Below are positions 1 through 11,916 of a DNA stretch of 64,000 nucleotides, piece by piece. This DNA comes from Stomorhina lunata. Its lineage: Eukaryota > Arthropoda > Insecta > Diptera > Rhiniidae. The position numbers were made by a program, and so were the translations under genes. The notes under the pieces are model-generated. The model had not been told where the DNA came from. It worked only from the letters and a program-made list of their open reading frames with translations, and searched no databases. The first letter of the stretch is position 1; every line of letters begins with the position of its first letter. The DNA is taken from contig OW121743.1 in assembly GCA_933228675.1 (NCBI GenBank), positions 11,968,464 through 12,032,463 on the forward strand. Direction: 5' to 3'.

Positions 1-1082
1 AGTAAATTTCAGTAGCGCCACCTGTCGAAATTTCTTCATACCAACTAAGAAACCTTCGTCGGCTCATGTGCAACAACTTTGCTAAAGATTGTAGCATGAT
101 TAAATGTACAGATTACGATTAAATTGACTTTGAGTAAGTTTCTGTAGCGCCACCTGTCGGAAATTATTCATACCAACTAAAAAGCCTTCGTCGGCTCATG
201 CGCTACAACTTTGCTAAACATCATAGCATGATCAAATGTACAGTTTACGATTTAATTAATTTTTAGTAATTTTCAGTGGCGCCATCTGTCGGAAATTAGT
301 CTTATCAACTTTAAAACCTTCGCCGGCTTATCCGCAACATCTTCGCTAAAGAGCATAACACAATCAAATTCACAGTTTACTATTCTATAAAGAACATACA
401 TACAGACAAACATTCATTTGTTTAAAATAATACTAATTTTTCCCCCTTTTTATTCCCTAATTTCTAAAAGTTCCATATGTATATTTGGTACTTTTTTGGT
501 GCCAATTGAATTCGGTACATTTTTTTAAAACGCATTTAACATAATGTATAATGTTCCTATTCATATTACTTTGGAGATGTTAAGTTATCATTTTATCCCT
601 TTTTTACCCATTTTGGCTCCAAAATCAAAAAAGTACCAAATACGTGTTTCATGTTTTTTTTTTACATCTATTGATTGCAGTACCAAGTTTCTTTCTATAT
701 TCTTTAGTTTAAAATATAAGAGTGGGTTAAAAAGGTGCAAAAAAAAAACTATTTTCACCCTTTTTTACCCCCTATCGGACATAGTTTCAAAAAAGTACCA
801 AACACCTGTCCGCTTATTTTCAAAGCTGTTTAAAACGTAATTTTAATTTTGTTTCTATACCTATTACTTTAGGAGACACAGCGTTTTCGATTTTTCCCCT
901 TTTTACCCGTTTTTACCCTCTTGGAGGTAAAAGTTCCAAAAGTCCCTTCTTCGACCTATACATCAAAAAAGATACCCACTGTCCAAATTTTATCAAAATC
1001 GTTAGAGCCGTTTTCGAGATAGCCATTCTATATATATATATATATATATATACAATTATTGCTCGTTTAAGAATATAAGATT
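1..1082 (-). repeat. R-family interspersed repeat, copy R1 (truncated by window edge)
   Basis: This is the reverse complement of the repeats at about 47672 and 62717. In the orientation of those copies it begins with an AT-rich lead, a (TA)n tract (here about 1029-1052) and a conserved stretch starting GAATGGCTATCTCGAAAAC. It ends with tandem subunits of about 130 bp, seen here near 50, 184 and 318 as repeats of CCTTCGTCGGCTCATG-like sequence. It has no credible coding capacity; the 98-codon frame at 544-840 is not conserved as protein. The family is unrecognised. A Helitron-like origin is possible but not shown. Confidence 0.8.
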
Positions 1083-1454
1083 CAATTCATTTTTATACCC
1101 TTCACCACCATAGAGTTATGTATACTTCTGTGAACTACCCTAATTTCTCCATAAATGTCTTTACTACCTATTTTACTTTTATATTTAAATTTATTATAAA
1201 TTTGTTCTAGATTTCATTTTATCAACTATTTTCTTTAATCCTAATTATTATCTTATATTTTGCTATTACTAAATCATCAACTATTTTTATAACTTAAAAT
1301 TATCAAATATTTTCTTAAACATTACCCAGCAAAACTTTGGTAATGGCAAGTACTCTGATAACTGGTTACCTTGTAACGACTACAACATACCACCCGAATA
1401 AATATTAAGTTATTACAGAAGTACTTATTTGTAATTAAGATGGTAATTTAAACT

Positions 1455-1490
1455 GAATGGCCCCGGTTCAAATCCCACCAAGGGCAACAT
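1455..1490 (+). other. tRNA-like 3' half (B-box) in copy A
   Basis: GGTTCAAATCC fits the pol III B-box / T-arm consensus. It is followed by a CACCAAGGGCAAC acceptor-like tail and a T run that resembles a pol III terminator. Copy C carries the same piece at about 45914-45950, and copy B a diverged one near 4098. No full cloverleaf is present. I read it as a SINE-like or captured tRNA fragment rather than a tRNA gene. Confidence 0.5.
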
Positions 1491-1894
1491 TTTTTTTTAG
1501 TTTTTTTTTATTAAAAGAGTCTTTTTAAATGATTTTTGAATTTTAAGAACTTAAATATTATCTTCTGTAAAAAGCATTTGTAAAACTAACTCACGTTAAT
1601 GAAAAAATACCATCATGAGTTAATTTTGATTATGTAGGGGATGTTGAATACCAAACACGATTCTAATTGGTCTTAACTTGGTAAGCCCAACTTATCTGGG
1701 TCATCCTTCATCTCAACTGTGGACACACACCTCCTCATGGTATTACCCGGGGAGCTAGTTTAACACCCATTAATATTGTGAGTTAACATGTTCCGAGAGT
1801 TGTCCCATAAGATCGATAAAAATGGGTTAGGATTACGGGCTAGTAACCCTCTCTTGAAAAAAAAAAAATACAATGAAGAGGATAAAATTAGAAT

Positions 1895-2080
1895 TGAAAT
1901 GTCCCACTACCTAATGTTAGAGGAGGATGTCCGAAACTTCGATAGAAAGACCAAGTAGAGGAAAATTTTTTAAAGCTTGGCATATAAAATTGGAGAATAT
2001 TCGCACAAGATCGAAATCCATGGAATTCTAAAATATGCTCGGACTTTGACATTAACAGATTGTAACATTTAAGTAAGTAA
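1895..2080 (+). pseudogene. LINE ORF2 C-terminal remnant captured in copy A
   Basis: The plus strand, with frame changes, gives a pattern of the type RGxPKxRxKDQVEENxxKLxxxNWRIxAQDR. That pattern is typical of the extreme C-terminus of RTE/CR1-like non-LTR retrotransposon polymerases. The same sequence is in copy B (about 5283-5430) and copy C (about 45405-45535, other strand). It also occurs in free LINE fragments at 16534-16670, 25600-25745 and 50650-50735. Stops and shifts interrupt it. It must have been inside the composite element before the three copies dispersed. Confidence 0.6.
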
Positions 2081-2310
2081 GAGTCAATCTTATGTAAAAA
2101 CTTATACAAAAAAGAAGATTTAAATTGTTTAAGTTTTAAAATAATTTTAAAAAAGTTTTAAAATAATTACAAAAAATCGTATAAAAATATTTTTCCAAAA
2201 ATTACAACAAAGCAAAAAAAAGCAGGGAAAAACAAAGTTGTTTTCACATGATTTTGGATCTAAAAATAAAAATTATTTATATTAATTATAAGCTGCTAAG
2301 TTTTCAACAT

Positions 2311-2377
2311 ATGAAGTAGCTCAGTGGAAGAGTCTCTGCCTAGCAGTCGGAGGGTCTGGGTTCGAGCCCCCACGGGA
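2311..2377 (+). other. tRNA-like sequence with A-box and B-box
   Basis: TAGCTCAGTGGAAGAG matches an A-box/D-arm and GGTTCGAGCCC a B-box/T-arm, at tRNA-like spacing. The anticodon arm can pair (CTCTG with CGGAG) but around a 9-base loop, and the T-stem pairs poorly, so this is not a functional tRNA. An A-rich run follows. A matching copy lies at about 45075-45140 on the minus strand in copy C, and a remnant at about 5525-5562 in copy B. The best reading is a tRNA-derived SINE module inside a DNA element. Confidence 0.55.
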
Positions 2378-2626
2378 TCATAAAAAAAAATTTGTATTTC
2401 GTTTAAAAATATATGTTTTTAATAAAACAACAACAAAAAAGTTGTTGCTGTTGTTGTTGCTTTCAAATTGCTTACCCAAGTCATTACTTTTCTGCAATTG
2501 GTAAGTACTTGCCTCCAATGACATCCCCATGTTAATGTAATGACTTAAACAGCGAATGAGTAAGTAGTTCGTGTTCAATAGTTTAACTGGTTAACTCATT
2601 ATTTGGTAATGAAAAGTTTTACTGGG

Positions 2627-2847
2627 TAACTATTCAATTTCTTCATTTTAATATCATTCATCAAATATTTTCCCAATTATAATTACTTGAATTTGTGAAC
2701 TAGTTTATACCGTTACTTTATTTTAAATACGAAAAATTCTTAAAATAATTAATCAATAAGAAAGTAGATTTTGTACAGCAAAGATCAATTTTGAAAAAAT
2801 AAATAATTTTTAAATAAAGAAAAAGAAAGTGTTTAATCTTTCTCTTA
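2627..2847. other. Unassigned AT-rich spacer
   Basis: Between copy A and the next DINE-1-like element I see only AT-rich sequence without open frames or repeats I recognise. Confidence 0.6.
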
Positions 2848-3608
2848 ATTATAGGTGGAAAGGGTATTATAAGTTTGTGCTGATGTTTGTAACGCATAGA
2901 AATATTTGCCTTTTAGTATACCAATAGACTTATAATCAATTTCTGAGTCGATTTAGCGATGTCCGTCCGTCCGTCCGTCTGGCTGGCTGGCTGGACCCCC
3001 ATGTAAACCTTGTAATCAAACTACAGGTCGCAATTCTAAAGATAATTTGATGAAATTTGGCACAGATAATTTTGGCTATTGAAATTGGTCAAAATCGGTC
3101 CATTATTTATGGTACCTCCCATAGGTCCCACTTCCCGGAATTGCTATATTGGCCACGAATATCAATATTTTTTCATGAAATTTAAAACAAATACTGCTTA
3201 TGTAAACTTAAATCACTGTACCAAATTTCGTTGAAATCGGTCCGCATTTGACCATAGCTCCCATACAAACTCTTCTTTAAAAATGACCTAAATGAGACAA
3301 AAAATCACTAAAACGCTCGTAAATCTAAAGATAATGAAAATTTTGAGTTTATTTTTTTGCATACATCATTTTTGTAACAACTGTAATCAATTTGCCAAAT
3401 TTCGAGATAATCGGTCCACATTTGACCCTAGCTCTCATATAAGTCCAAATGACGGAAACAGATTGAATATCTAAGTTTTGAGAAAATGTTTGTATGATGG
3501 CAAAATCTAGCAAATATTTGTCTTTATACAGGAAAAAGGACACCTTTGACCATAATGGTGAAGGGTATCGTATGGTCGGCTTGACCGACTATAGCGCTTT
3601 CTTCCTTG
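2848..3608 (+). mobile_element. INE-1/DINE-1-like (Helentron-type) element D1
   Basis: It contains the core ATTTCTGAGTCGATTTAGCG next to a GTCC/GTCT-type proto-microsatellite (2960-2996). It has a run of A/T segments with 'aaattt..cgaaatcggtcc' motifs and a 3' hairpin (GTCGG, CTTGA, CCGAC). The terminal stretch CGACTATAGCGCTTTC ends CCTTG. Hairpin plus terminus resemble the 3' end of Drosophila INE-1/DINE-1 as I know it. It is non-coding and non-autonomous. The 5' boundary is approximate. Confidence 0.75.
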
Positions 3609-3957
3609 TTTTTTTATAAAAATACTTCAATTTTCTTTTATCTATTCATTATTGGACCAGATTAGACCTTCTCCATACTAGAATCTTGTCCAAACTATTA
3701 GACGACAAACTGGAGTAACATTATTCCACTGGTACTGGATGCTTTCTTTGTCCCTGAAAAACTAATTCTAAATCAACATTATTTGATACATCTATTGTTT
3801 TCCACATTGGACTTCCTCTGTACCACGAGAATCTTACCCAAACTATTTTACTACACCCTAGAGTGACTTTTTTTTCACTATTTTCACCCTAGAGTGACTT
3901 TTTTCCACTGGTAGTAGATATCTTCCTTGTTTCTGAGAAACTAGTTCTTGACCAACA
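3609..3957 (+). repeat. Diverged tandem repeat (~180 bp units) interrupted by copy B
   Basis: Motifs such as 'ccatactagaatcttgtccaaac' recur as 'tgtaccacgagaatcttaccc' about 180 bp on. They recur again after copy B at 5802-5900 ('cgtactacgagaatatctttc'). Composite element B therefore inserted into a pre-existing low-order repeat. I do not recognise the family. Confidence 0.45.
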
Positions 3958-3959
3958 TA

Positions 3960-5799
3960 CCCAGCAAAACATTGGTAATGGCAAGTACTCTGGTAACTGG
4001 TTACCTTGTAATGACTACAACATAACCTCCGAATAACTAATAAGTTATTACAGAAGTACTTATTTGTAATTAAAATGGTAATTTGAACTGAATGGCCCCG
4101 GTTCAAATCACACCAAAACCAACAATTTGTTTTTAATTTTTTTTTTTATAAAAAAAAGTCTTTTTTTTTATTACCTTCTGTAAAAAAAAAAATTTTGAAA
4201 AACAAACTCACGGAAAAACAAGTAGGAAAAGCTATAGTCGGTCAAGCCCGACTATATAATACCCTTCACTACTAAGGTCAAATATGGACCAACAATTAAA
4301 GTTTTCCTTAAGTCTTATAGACATACATACATAAACTACTCGTATGTGCATTTTTATTCTTCAAAATTTCGAGATTTATATCATTTCCGGCTAAGGGCCT
4401 GATATGGGAGCTAGGGTCAATTGTGGACCGATTGTTACCAAATTTTGATTATTGGTTTATATTTACAAAATATTAATCTGTGCAAAGTTTAAGTAAACAA
4501 ATGCATTTATCTTTAGAGTTATTAACGTTTTTGTGCTTTTATGTGTATATAAACGTCTATTGAGAATGTGTCTTGTATGGGAGGTATGGTCAAATATGGG
4601 CCGATTTCTACAAAATTAAGAACACTGATTAAGTGTGATAAGCAATAATACAGCTAAATTTGTGAAACTACATTCCCGGAAGGCATCCCTATGGGAGGTA
4701 CCCGAAATAGTAATCCGATTTCGCCCAAAAAGTATAGAAATCGTCCTTGGACCAAAATATGAACTTGTGAATAGTTTCATCAAATTATCTTTAAAGTTAC
4801 GACCTGTAGAGTGATAACAAGCTTTCATGGACAACCGGCCAGCCAGCCAGCCGGACGGACGGACATCTTTAAAACAACTCAGGGAGTGATTCTAAGTCGA
4901 TTGGTATGCTAAAAGGTAGGTCTTAGGTCAATATTTCTATGCGTTACAAACATCAGCACAAAACCAATGTATCATTTCCACCTATGGCAGTGAAGAGTAT
5001 AAATAGTCAATTTTGATTATGTTGATGATGGATACCAAACACGGTTCTGATTGGCCTTAACTTGGTATGCCCAGACTTATCTTGGTCATCCTTCCTTTCA
5101 ACTGTGGCCACTGACCTCCTAGTGGTATCATCCGGGGAACTAGTTTGACATCCTTTAATGTAGTAAGCTAACATGTATCGAGAGTTGTACCATAAGATCG
5201 ATAAATAAGGGTTAGGACGACTCTTGAAAAAAACAATTACTATGAAGAGGTTAAAATTAGAATAAAAATGTCACACCACCTTGTTAAAAGAGAACGTCCA
5301 AAACATCAATGGAAAGACCAAGTAGAGGAAAATTTATCAAAGATGAGCCTATGAAATTGGAGAATAAACGCACAAGATAGAAGTCCATGGAATTCTAAGA
5401 TCTGCTCGGAATTTGAACTTAACAGGTAACTATATAACAGGTAACTATAGGCCATTTAAATAAGTAAGAGTCAATGTTGTATAAAAACTTATACAAAAAG
5501 GAAGATTTAAATTGTTTAAATTTAAACAAGCCCCCATGGGTTCCAGCCCCCATGAGGCCATAAAATAAAGTTTTGTATTTCGTTTCAAAAAATATATTTT
5601 TTTAATAAAACAACAACAACAAAAAGTTGTTGTTTTCCAATTGCTTACCCAAGTCATTACTTTTCTGCACTTGGTAAGTACTTGCCTCCAATGACATCCC
5701 CATGTTAATGTAATGACTTAAATAGCGAATGAGTAAGTAGTTCGTGTTCAATAGTTTAGCTGTTTAACTCATTACTTGGTAATGAAAAGTTTTGCTGGG
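3960..5799 (+). mobile_element. Composite inverted-repeat element, copy B, with a nested element
   Basis: It starts CCCAGCAAAACATTGGTAAT and ends AAGTTTTGCTGGG, with TA on both sides (3958-3959 and 5800-5801). It is the most diverged of the three copies. It is 540 bp longer than A mainly because of the DINE-1-like insertion at about 4219-5003. The tRNA-like module near 5540 has lost its A-box half. The LINE C-terminal remnant (about 5283-5430) is present. Confidence 0.8.
4219..5003 (-). mobile_element. INE-1/DINE-1-like element D2 nested in copy B
   Basis: Read on the minus strand it starts near 5003 with a TATACTCTTCACTGCC-like head. It carries the GTCC/GGCTGG tract at about 4838-4866 and ends at 4219 with a hairpin (AGTCGG, GCTTGA, CCGACT) followed by TAGCTTTTCCTACTTG. 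Structure and 3' end match D1. The surrounding sequence is continuous with copy A on both sides, so this is a later insertion into B. Confidence 0.75.
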
Positions 5800-5801
5800 T
5801 A

Positions 5802-6655
5802 GCTTTATTGTCCAATTTGCACCAGCCCCGTACTACGAGAATATCTTTCAAACTAATAGATGTATTACACAGTGCTACAGGAAAAATCAGCCTCAACAAT
5901 TCCAGTGGATAATGAATGAACACCATTAAGTAAACAAAACTGCCGAAGGGCTTTAAAAAGTTAGCTCGAATTTCATTTTTATGTACTCTCGAAGTTGGTC
6001 CTTTTTTGACAAAAATTTTTAGTTAGTCAAATTAAAAATTTTTGAACTTGTATTGGTATATTCATTCTCCTAACTCATACAATAATACTTATAATTGTTT
6101 TAAACATCCCTGCAGTAAATGCCGTCAGAGAAACAATACTGTTTTGCTATTGACAATGTCTCCATTACTACTTGCCTATTTTGCCCCATCCAATGTTATC
6201 TACTATTGACATTTAACATTTAGAGTTCCTACGAAATCTACCAGTAGACATTACCACTATTTACTTAGTATTGACTTTGTAGTTCTTTTGATCCAAAATG
6301 GAGACATTGGGATCAAATCGGGGCCTATTGATATACATATATGTTGACACATTCGTTGACAATGTCACCTGATATATACTAGAATAGTAGTCTCTATATA
6401 TTCACTATTTCAGTACTGAACTAAAATTGGGGACATTTGAATTGATATCACACAAAGTGTTGACATGGAGACACATGTTCCCAGTTTTACTACATATTTT
6501 TCTATATTTTTCTATATTTTTATTTTTAATTAAATATTTTAGTTATTTTTTTGTTAAAGCACAAATATATTTGAACTAAATCTTGTTTAAGAGATATAAG
6601 AAGAACTCAATTGTTTAGGTAATATTTTGTCAAAATTTATGGAAATATAATTTAT
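5802..6655. other. Unassigned intergenic stretch
   Basis: After the resumed ~180-bp repeat (to about 5900) there is mixed AT-rich sequence. It contains recurring 'tgacattt/tgacaatgt' words but no frame, inverted repeat or family I can name. Confidence 0.5.
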
Positions 6656-6659
6656 TTTT

Positions 6660-9600
6660 TAAGATTTGTAGAACACAATTGAAACTGGGACTTAGGATTG
6701 AAATTGGGATTTTAGAAGACTTTAAGCATCTAATAGAGACAATCTTAAAAAATACAAGTGGAACCGGGACTTTAGAAACCTGCGATTTAAAATCAAACAA
6801 TATAAAAAAATTCAAAAGGAATTTGGGTTTGTAGAAAGACCTACGATTAAAACTGGGACTATAGAAAGACCTACGATTAAAACTGGGACTGTAGAAAACC
6901 TTAGATTGAAACTGTTACTACATAAAGGCCTAGGATTGAAACTAGGACTGTATAAAGCTCTATTATTGAAACTGAGACTGTGAAAATACCTACGATTGAA
7001 ACTGTGTCTATATGAAAACCTATAATTTGAACTAGGACCTACGATGGATACTTGAACTATAGCAAGATCTACGACTGAAACTGTTACTGTAGAAAGACAC
7101 CGGTTGAAACTGGGTCTATAGAAAGACCTACAATTGAAACTGGGACTATAGAAAGACCTACAATTGAAACTGGGACTATATAAACTCCTACGATTGAAAG
7201 TGAAACTATACAAAGACCTACGATTAAAACTGGGACTGTAGAAAGATCTACGATTAAAACTTGGACTGTAGAAACCCCTACGATTGAAACTTGGACTATA
7301 TAAAACCTATAATTAAATCTGGGACTGTAGAAAGACCTACGATTGAAACTGGGATTATAGAAAGACCTATGATTACAACTGGGACTATAACAAGACCTTC
7401 GGTTGAAACTGGGACTATAGAAAGACCTACGATTGAAACTGGGACTATATAAAGACATACGAATGAAACTGGGACTATAGAAAGACTTTCAATTGAAACT
7501 GGGACTGTAGAAACCCCTACGGTTGAAACTGGAACTATAGAAACATCTACGGTTGAAACTGGGATTATAAAAAGACCTACGATTGAAACTGGGGCTATAG
7601 AAATATCTATAATTAAAACTGGGACTATAAAAAGACATACGATTGAAAGTGGCGCTATAGTAAGACCTTCAATTGAAACTGGGACTGTAGAAACCCCTAT
7701 GGTTGAAACTTTAACTATAGAAACCCCTACGGTAAAACTGGAACTATAGAAAGACGATTGAAACTGGACCTATAGAAAGACTTTCGATTAAAACTATAGA
7801 ACTATAGAAAGACCTTCGATTAAAACTGAGACTATAGAAACACCTACGATTAAAACTGGGACTGTAGAATACCTTAGATTGAAACTGTTACTACATAAAG
7901 GCCTTGGATTGAAACTAGGACTGTATAAACCTCTATTATTGAAACTGAGACTGTGAAAATACCTACGATTGAAACTGTGTCTATATGAAAACCTATAATT
8001 GGAACTAGGACTATATGAAGACCTACGATTGAAACTGGGACTGCATAAAGATCTAAGATCGAAAATTCGGCCATATAAAAACTTACGATTGAAACTGGGA
8101 CTATATAAGCCTGGAACTGTAGAAAGATCTAAGATTGAAAATGCGGCCATATAAAAACTTACGATTGAAACTGGGACTATATAAACCTGGAACTGTAGAA
8201 AGATCCTAGATTGAAACTGGGACTGTAGAAAGACCTACGATGGAAACTAAAACTATAAAAAGATCTACGATTGAAATTGGGACTGTAGAAATACCTAAGA
8301 TTTAAACTTGAACTATAGAAAGACTTACGATTGAAACTGGGGCTGTAGAAAGACCTACGATGGATACTTGAACTATAGCAAGATCTACGACTGAAACTGT
8401 TACTGTAGAAAGACACCGGTTGAAACTGGGTCTATAGAAAGACCTACAATTGAAACTGGGACTATAGAAAGACCTACAATTGAAACTGGGACTATATAAA
8501 CTCCTACGATTGAAAGTGAAACTATACAAAGACCTACGATTAAAACTGGGACTGTAGAAAGATCTACGATTAAAACTTGGACTGTAGAAACCCCTACGAT
8601 TGAAACTTGGACTATATAAAAACCTATGATTAAATCTGGGACTGTAGAAAGACCTACGACTGAAACTGGGATTATAGAAAGACCTATGATTACAACTGGG
8701 ACTATAACAAGACCTTCGGTTGAAACTGGGACTATAGAAAGACCTACGATTGAAACTGGGACTATATAAAGACATACGAATGAAATTGGGACTATAGAAA
8801 GACTTTCAATTGAAACTGGGACTGTAGAAACCCCTACGGTTGAAACTGGAACTATAGAAACCTCTACGGTTGAAACTGGGATTATAAAAAGACCTACGAT
8901 TGAAACTGGGGCTATAGAAATATCTATAATTAAAACTGGGACTATAAAAAGACATACGATTGAAAGTGGCGCTATAGTAAGACCTTCAATTGAAACTGGA
9001 ACTGTAGAAACCCCTATGGTTGAAACTTTAACTATAGAAACCCTTACGGTAAAACTGGAACTATAGAAAGACGATTGAAACTGGGCCTATAGAAAGACTT
9101 TCGATTAAAACTATAGAACTATAGAAAGACCTTCGATTAAAACTGAGACTATAGAAAGACCTACGATTAAAACTGGGACTGTAGAATACCTTAGATTGAA
9201 ACTGTTACTACATAAAGGCCTTGGATTGAAACTAGGACTGTATAAACCTCTATTATTGAAACTGAGACTGTGAAAATACCTACGATTGAAACTGTGCCTA
9301 TATGAAAACCTATAATTGGAACTAGGACTATATGAAGACCTACGATTGAAACTGGGACTGCATAAAGATCTAAGATCGAAAATTCGGCCATATAAAAACT
9401 TACGATTGAAACTGGGACTATATAAGCCTGGAACTGTAGAAAGATCTAAGATTGAAAATGCGGCCATATAAAAACTTACGATTGAAACTGGGACTATATA
9501 AACCTGGAACTGTAGAAAGATCCTAGATTGAAACTGGGACTGTAGAAAGACCTACGATGGAAACTTAAACTATAAAAAGATCTACGATTGAAATTGGGAC

Positions 9601-11822
9601 TGTAGAAATACCTAAGATTTAAACTTGAACTATAGAAAGACTTACGATTGAAACTGGGGCTGTAGAAAGACCTACGATGGATACTTGAACTATAGCAAGA
9701 TCTACGACTGAAACTGTTACTGTAGAAAGACACCGGTTGAAACTGGGTCTATAGAAAGACCTACAATTGAAACTGGGACTATAGAAAGACCTACAATTGA
9801 AACTGGGACTATATAAACTCCTACGATTGAAAGTGAAACTATACAAAGACCTACGATTAAAACTGGGACTGTAGAAAGATCTACGATTAAAACTTGGACT
9901 GTAGAAACCCCTACGATTGAAACTTGGACTATATAAAAACCTATGATTAAATCTGGGACTGTAGAAAGACCTACGACTGAAACTGGGATTATAGAAAGAC
10001 CTATGATTACAACTGGGACTATAACAAGACCTTCGGTTGAAACTGGGACTATAGAAAGACCTACGATTGAAACTGGGACTATATAAAGACATACGAATGA
10101 AATTGGGACTATAGAAAGACTTTCAATTGAAACTGGGACTGTAGAAACCCCTACGGTTGAAACTGGAACTATAGAAACCTCTACGGTTGAAACTGGGATT
10201 ATAAAAAGACCTACGATTGAAACTGGGGCTATAGAAATATCTATAATTAAAACTGGGACTATAAAAAGACATACGATTGAAAGTGGCGCTATAGTAAGAC
10301 CTTCAATTGAAACTGGAACTGTAGAAACCCCTATGGTTGAAACTTTAACTATAGAAACCCTTACGGTAAAACTGGAACTATAGAAAGACGATTGAAACTG
10401 GGCCTATAGAAAGACTTTCGATTAAAACTATAGAACTATAGAAAGACCTTCGATTAAAACTGAGACTATAGAAAGACCTACGATTAAAACTGGGACTGTA
10501 GAATACCTTAGATTGAAACTGTTACTACATAAAGGCCTTGGATTGAAACTAGGACTGTATAAACCTCTATTATTGAAACTGAGACTGTGAAAATACCTAC
10601 GATTGAAACTGTGTCTATATGAAAACCTATAATTGGAACTAGGACTATATGAAGACCTACGATTGAAACTGGGACTGCATAAAGATCCAAGATTGAAAAT
10701 GCGGCCGTTTTTATATGGCCGATTGAAACTGGGACTATATAAGCCTGGAACTGTAGAAAGATCTAAGATTGAAAATGCGGCCATATAAAAACTTACGATT
10801 GAAACTGGGACTATATAAACCTGGAACTGTAGAAAGATCCTAGATTGAAACTGGGACTGTAGAAAGACCTACGATGGAAACTTAAACTATAAAAAGATAT
10901 ACGATTGAAATTGGGACTGTAGAAATACCTACGATTTAAACTTGAACTATAGAAAGACTTACGATTGAAACTGGGGCTGTAGAAAGACCTACGATGGATA
11001 CTTGAACTATAGCAAGATCTACGACTGAAACTGTTACTGTAGAAAGACACCGGTTGAAACTGGGTCTATAGAAAGACCTACAATTGAAACTGGGACTATA
11101 GAAAGACCTACAATTGAAACTGGGACTATATAAACTCCTACGATTGAAAGTGAAACTATACAAAGACCTACGATTAAAACTGGGACTGTAGAAAGATCTA
11201 CGATTAAAACTTGGACTGTAGAAACCCCTACGATTGAAACTTGGACTATATAAAACCTATAATTAAATCTGGGACTGTAGAAAGACCTACGATTGAAACT
11301 GGGATTATAGAAAGACCTATGATTACAACTGGGACTATAACAAGACCTTCGGTTGAAACTGGGACTATAGAAAGACCTACGATTGAAACTGGGACTATAT
11401 AAAGACATACGAATGAAACTGGGACTATAGAAAGACTTTCAATTGAAACTGGGACTGTAGAAACCCCTACGGTTGAAACTGGAACTATAGAAACATCTAC
11501 GGTTGAAACTGGGATTATAAAAAGACCTACGATTGAAACTGGGGCTATAGAAATATCTATAATTAAAACTGGGACTATAAAAAGACATACGATTGAAAGT
11601 GGCGCTATAGTAAGACCTTCAATTGAAACTGGGACTGTAGAAACCCCTATGGTTGAAACTTTAACTATAGAAACCCCTACGGTAAAACTGGAACTATAGA
11701 AAGACGATTGAAACTGGGCCTATAGAAAGACTTTCGATTAAAACTATAGAACTATAGAAAGACCTTCGATTAAAACTGAGACTATAGAAAGACCTACGAT
11801 TGAAACTGGGCCTGTAGAAAAA
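6660..11822. repeat. 30-bp tandem repeat organised as a 1317-bp higher-order repeat
   Basis: The basic unit is about 30 bp, built around GAAAGACCTACGATTGAAAC. About 44 diverged units make a 1317-bp higher-order unit. A landmark (CACCGG) recurs at 7098, 8414, 9731 and 11048. The copies around 8300-9600 and 9620-10930 are nearly identical. The first copy lacks about 340 bp (junction near 7030). Edges (6660-6830) decay. Open minus-strand frames with a 10-residue period (consensus SFYSPSFNRR) arise only because the unit is divisible by three and lacks stops in some frames; they start and stop arbitrarily and are not called as genes. Confidence 0.92.
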
Positions 11823-11916
11823 CCTAGAAGTTCTCAAAAATTGTTAATTTCCCTTTGTTTAAGATTTTATGACGGTCCAAAGTTCGTTTTTTTCAAGATT
11901 TTTTTGTTTTCAAAAT

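Larger units (their letters stand above)
1325..2626 (+). mobile_element. Composite inverted-repeat element, copy A (CCCAG ends, TA target duplication)
   Basis: It starts CCCAGCAAAACTTTGGTAAT and ends with the near reverse complement, ATTACCAAAT-type sequence running into ACTGGG. A TA dinucleotide flanks each end (1323-1324 and 2627-2628). It has no transposase. It carries two tRNA-like modules (near 1460 and 2311) and a LINE ORF2 C-terminal remnant (about 1895-2080, minus-strand frame shadows only). Copies B (3960-5799) and C (44828-46081) have the same order of parts. A and C are very similar and B is more diverged. Non-autonomous transposition is inferred from ends, target duplication and copy number. 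Confidence 0.8.

Noticed and set aside
544..840. 98-codon plus-strand frame as a gene
   Set aside because: It lies in repeat R1; the equivalent regions of R2 and R3 do not keep the frame and the composition is low-complexity.
2311..2377. Functional tRNA gene
   Set aside because: A- and B-boxes are present, but the anticodon loop has 9 bases, the T-stem is mismatched and it recurs inside a mobile element.
6812..11408. Many minus-strand frames of 60-157 codons with a repeated SFYSPSFNRR pattern
   Set aside because: They follow from a 30-bp satellite unit divisible by three. Starts and stops shift between otherwise identical repeats and all frames break, so these are not genes.
6660..11822. 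Possible CRISPR-like array (regular repeats)
   Set aside because: There are no conserved repeats separated by unique spacers. Every unit is a diverged copy of one 30-bp monomer, and the genome is eukaryotic.
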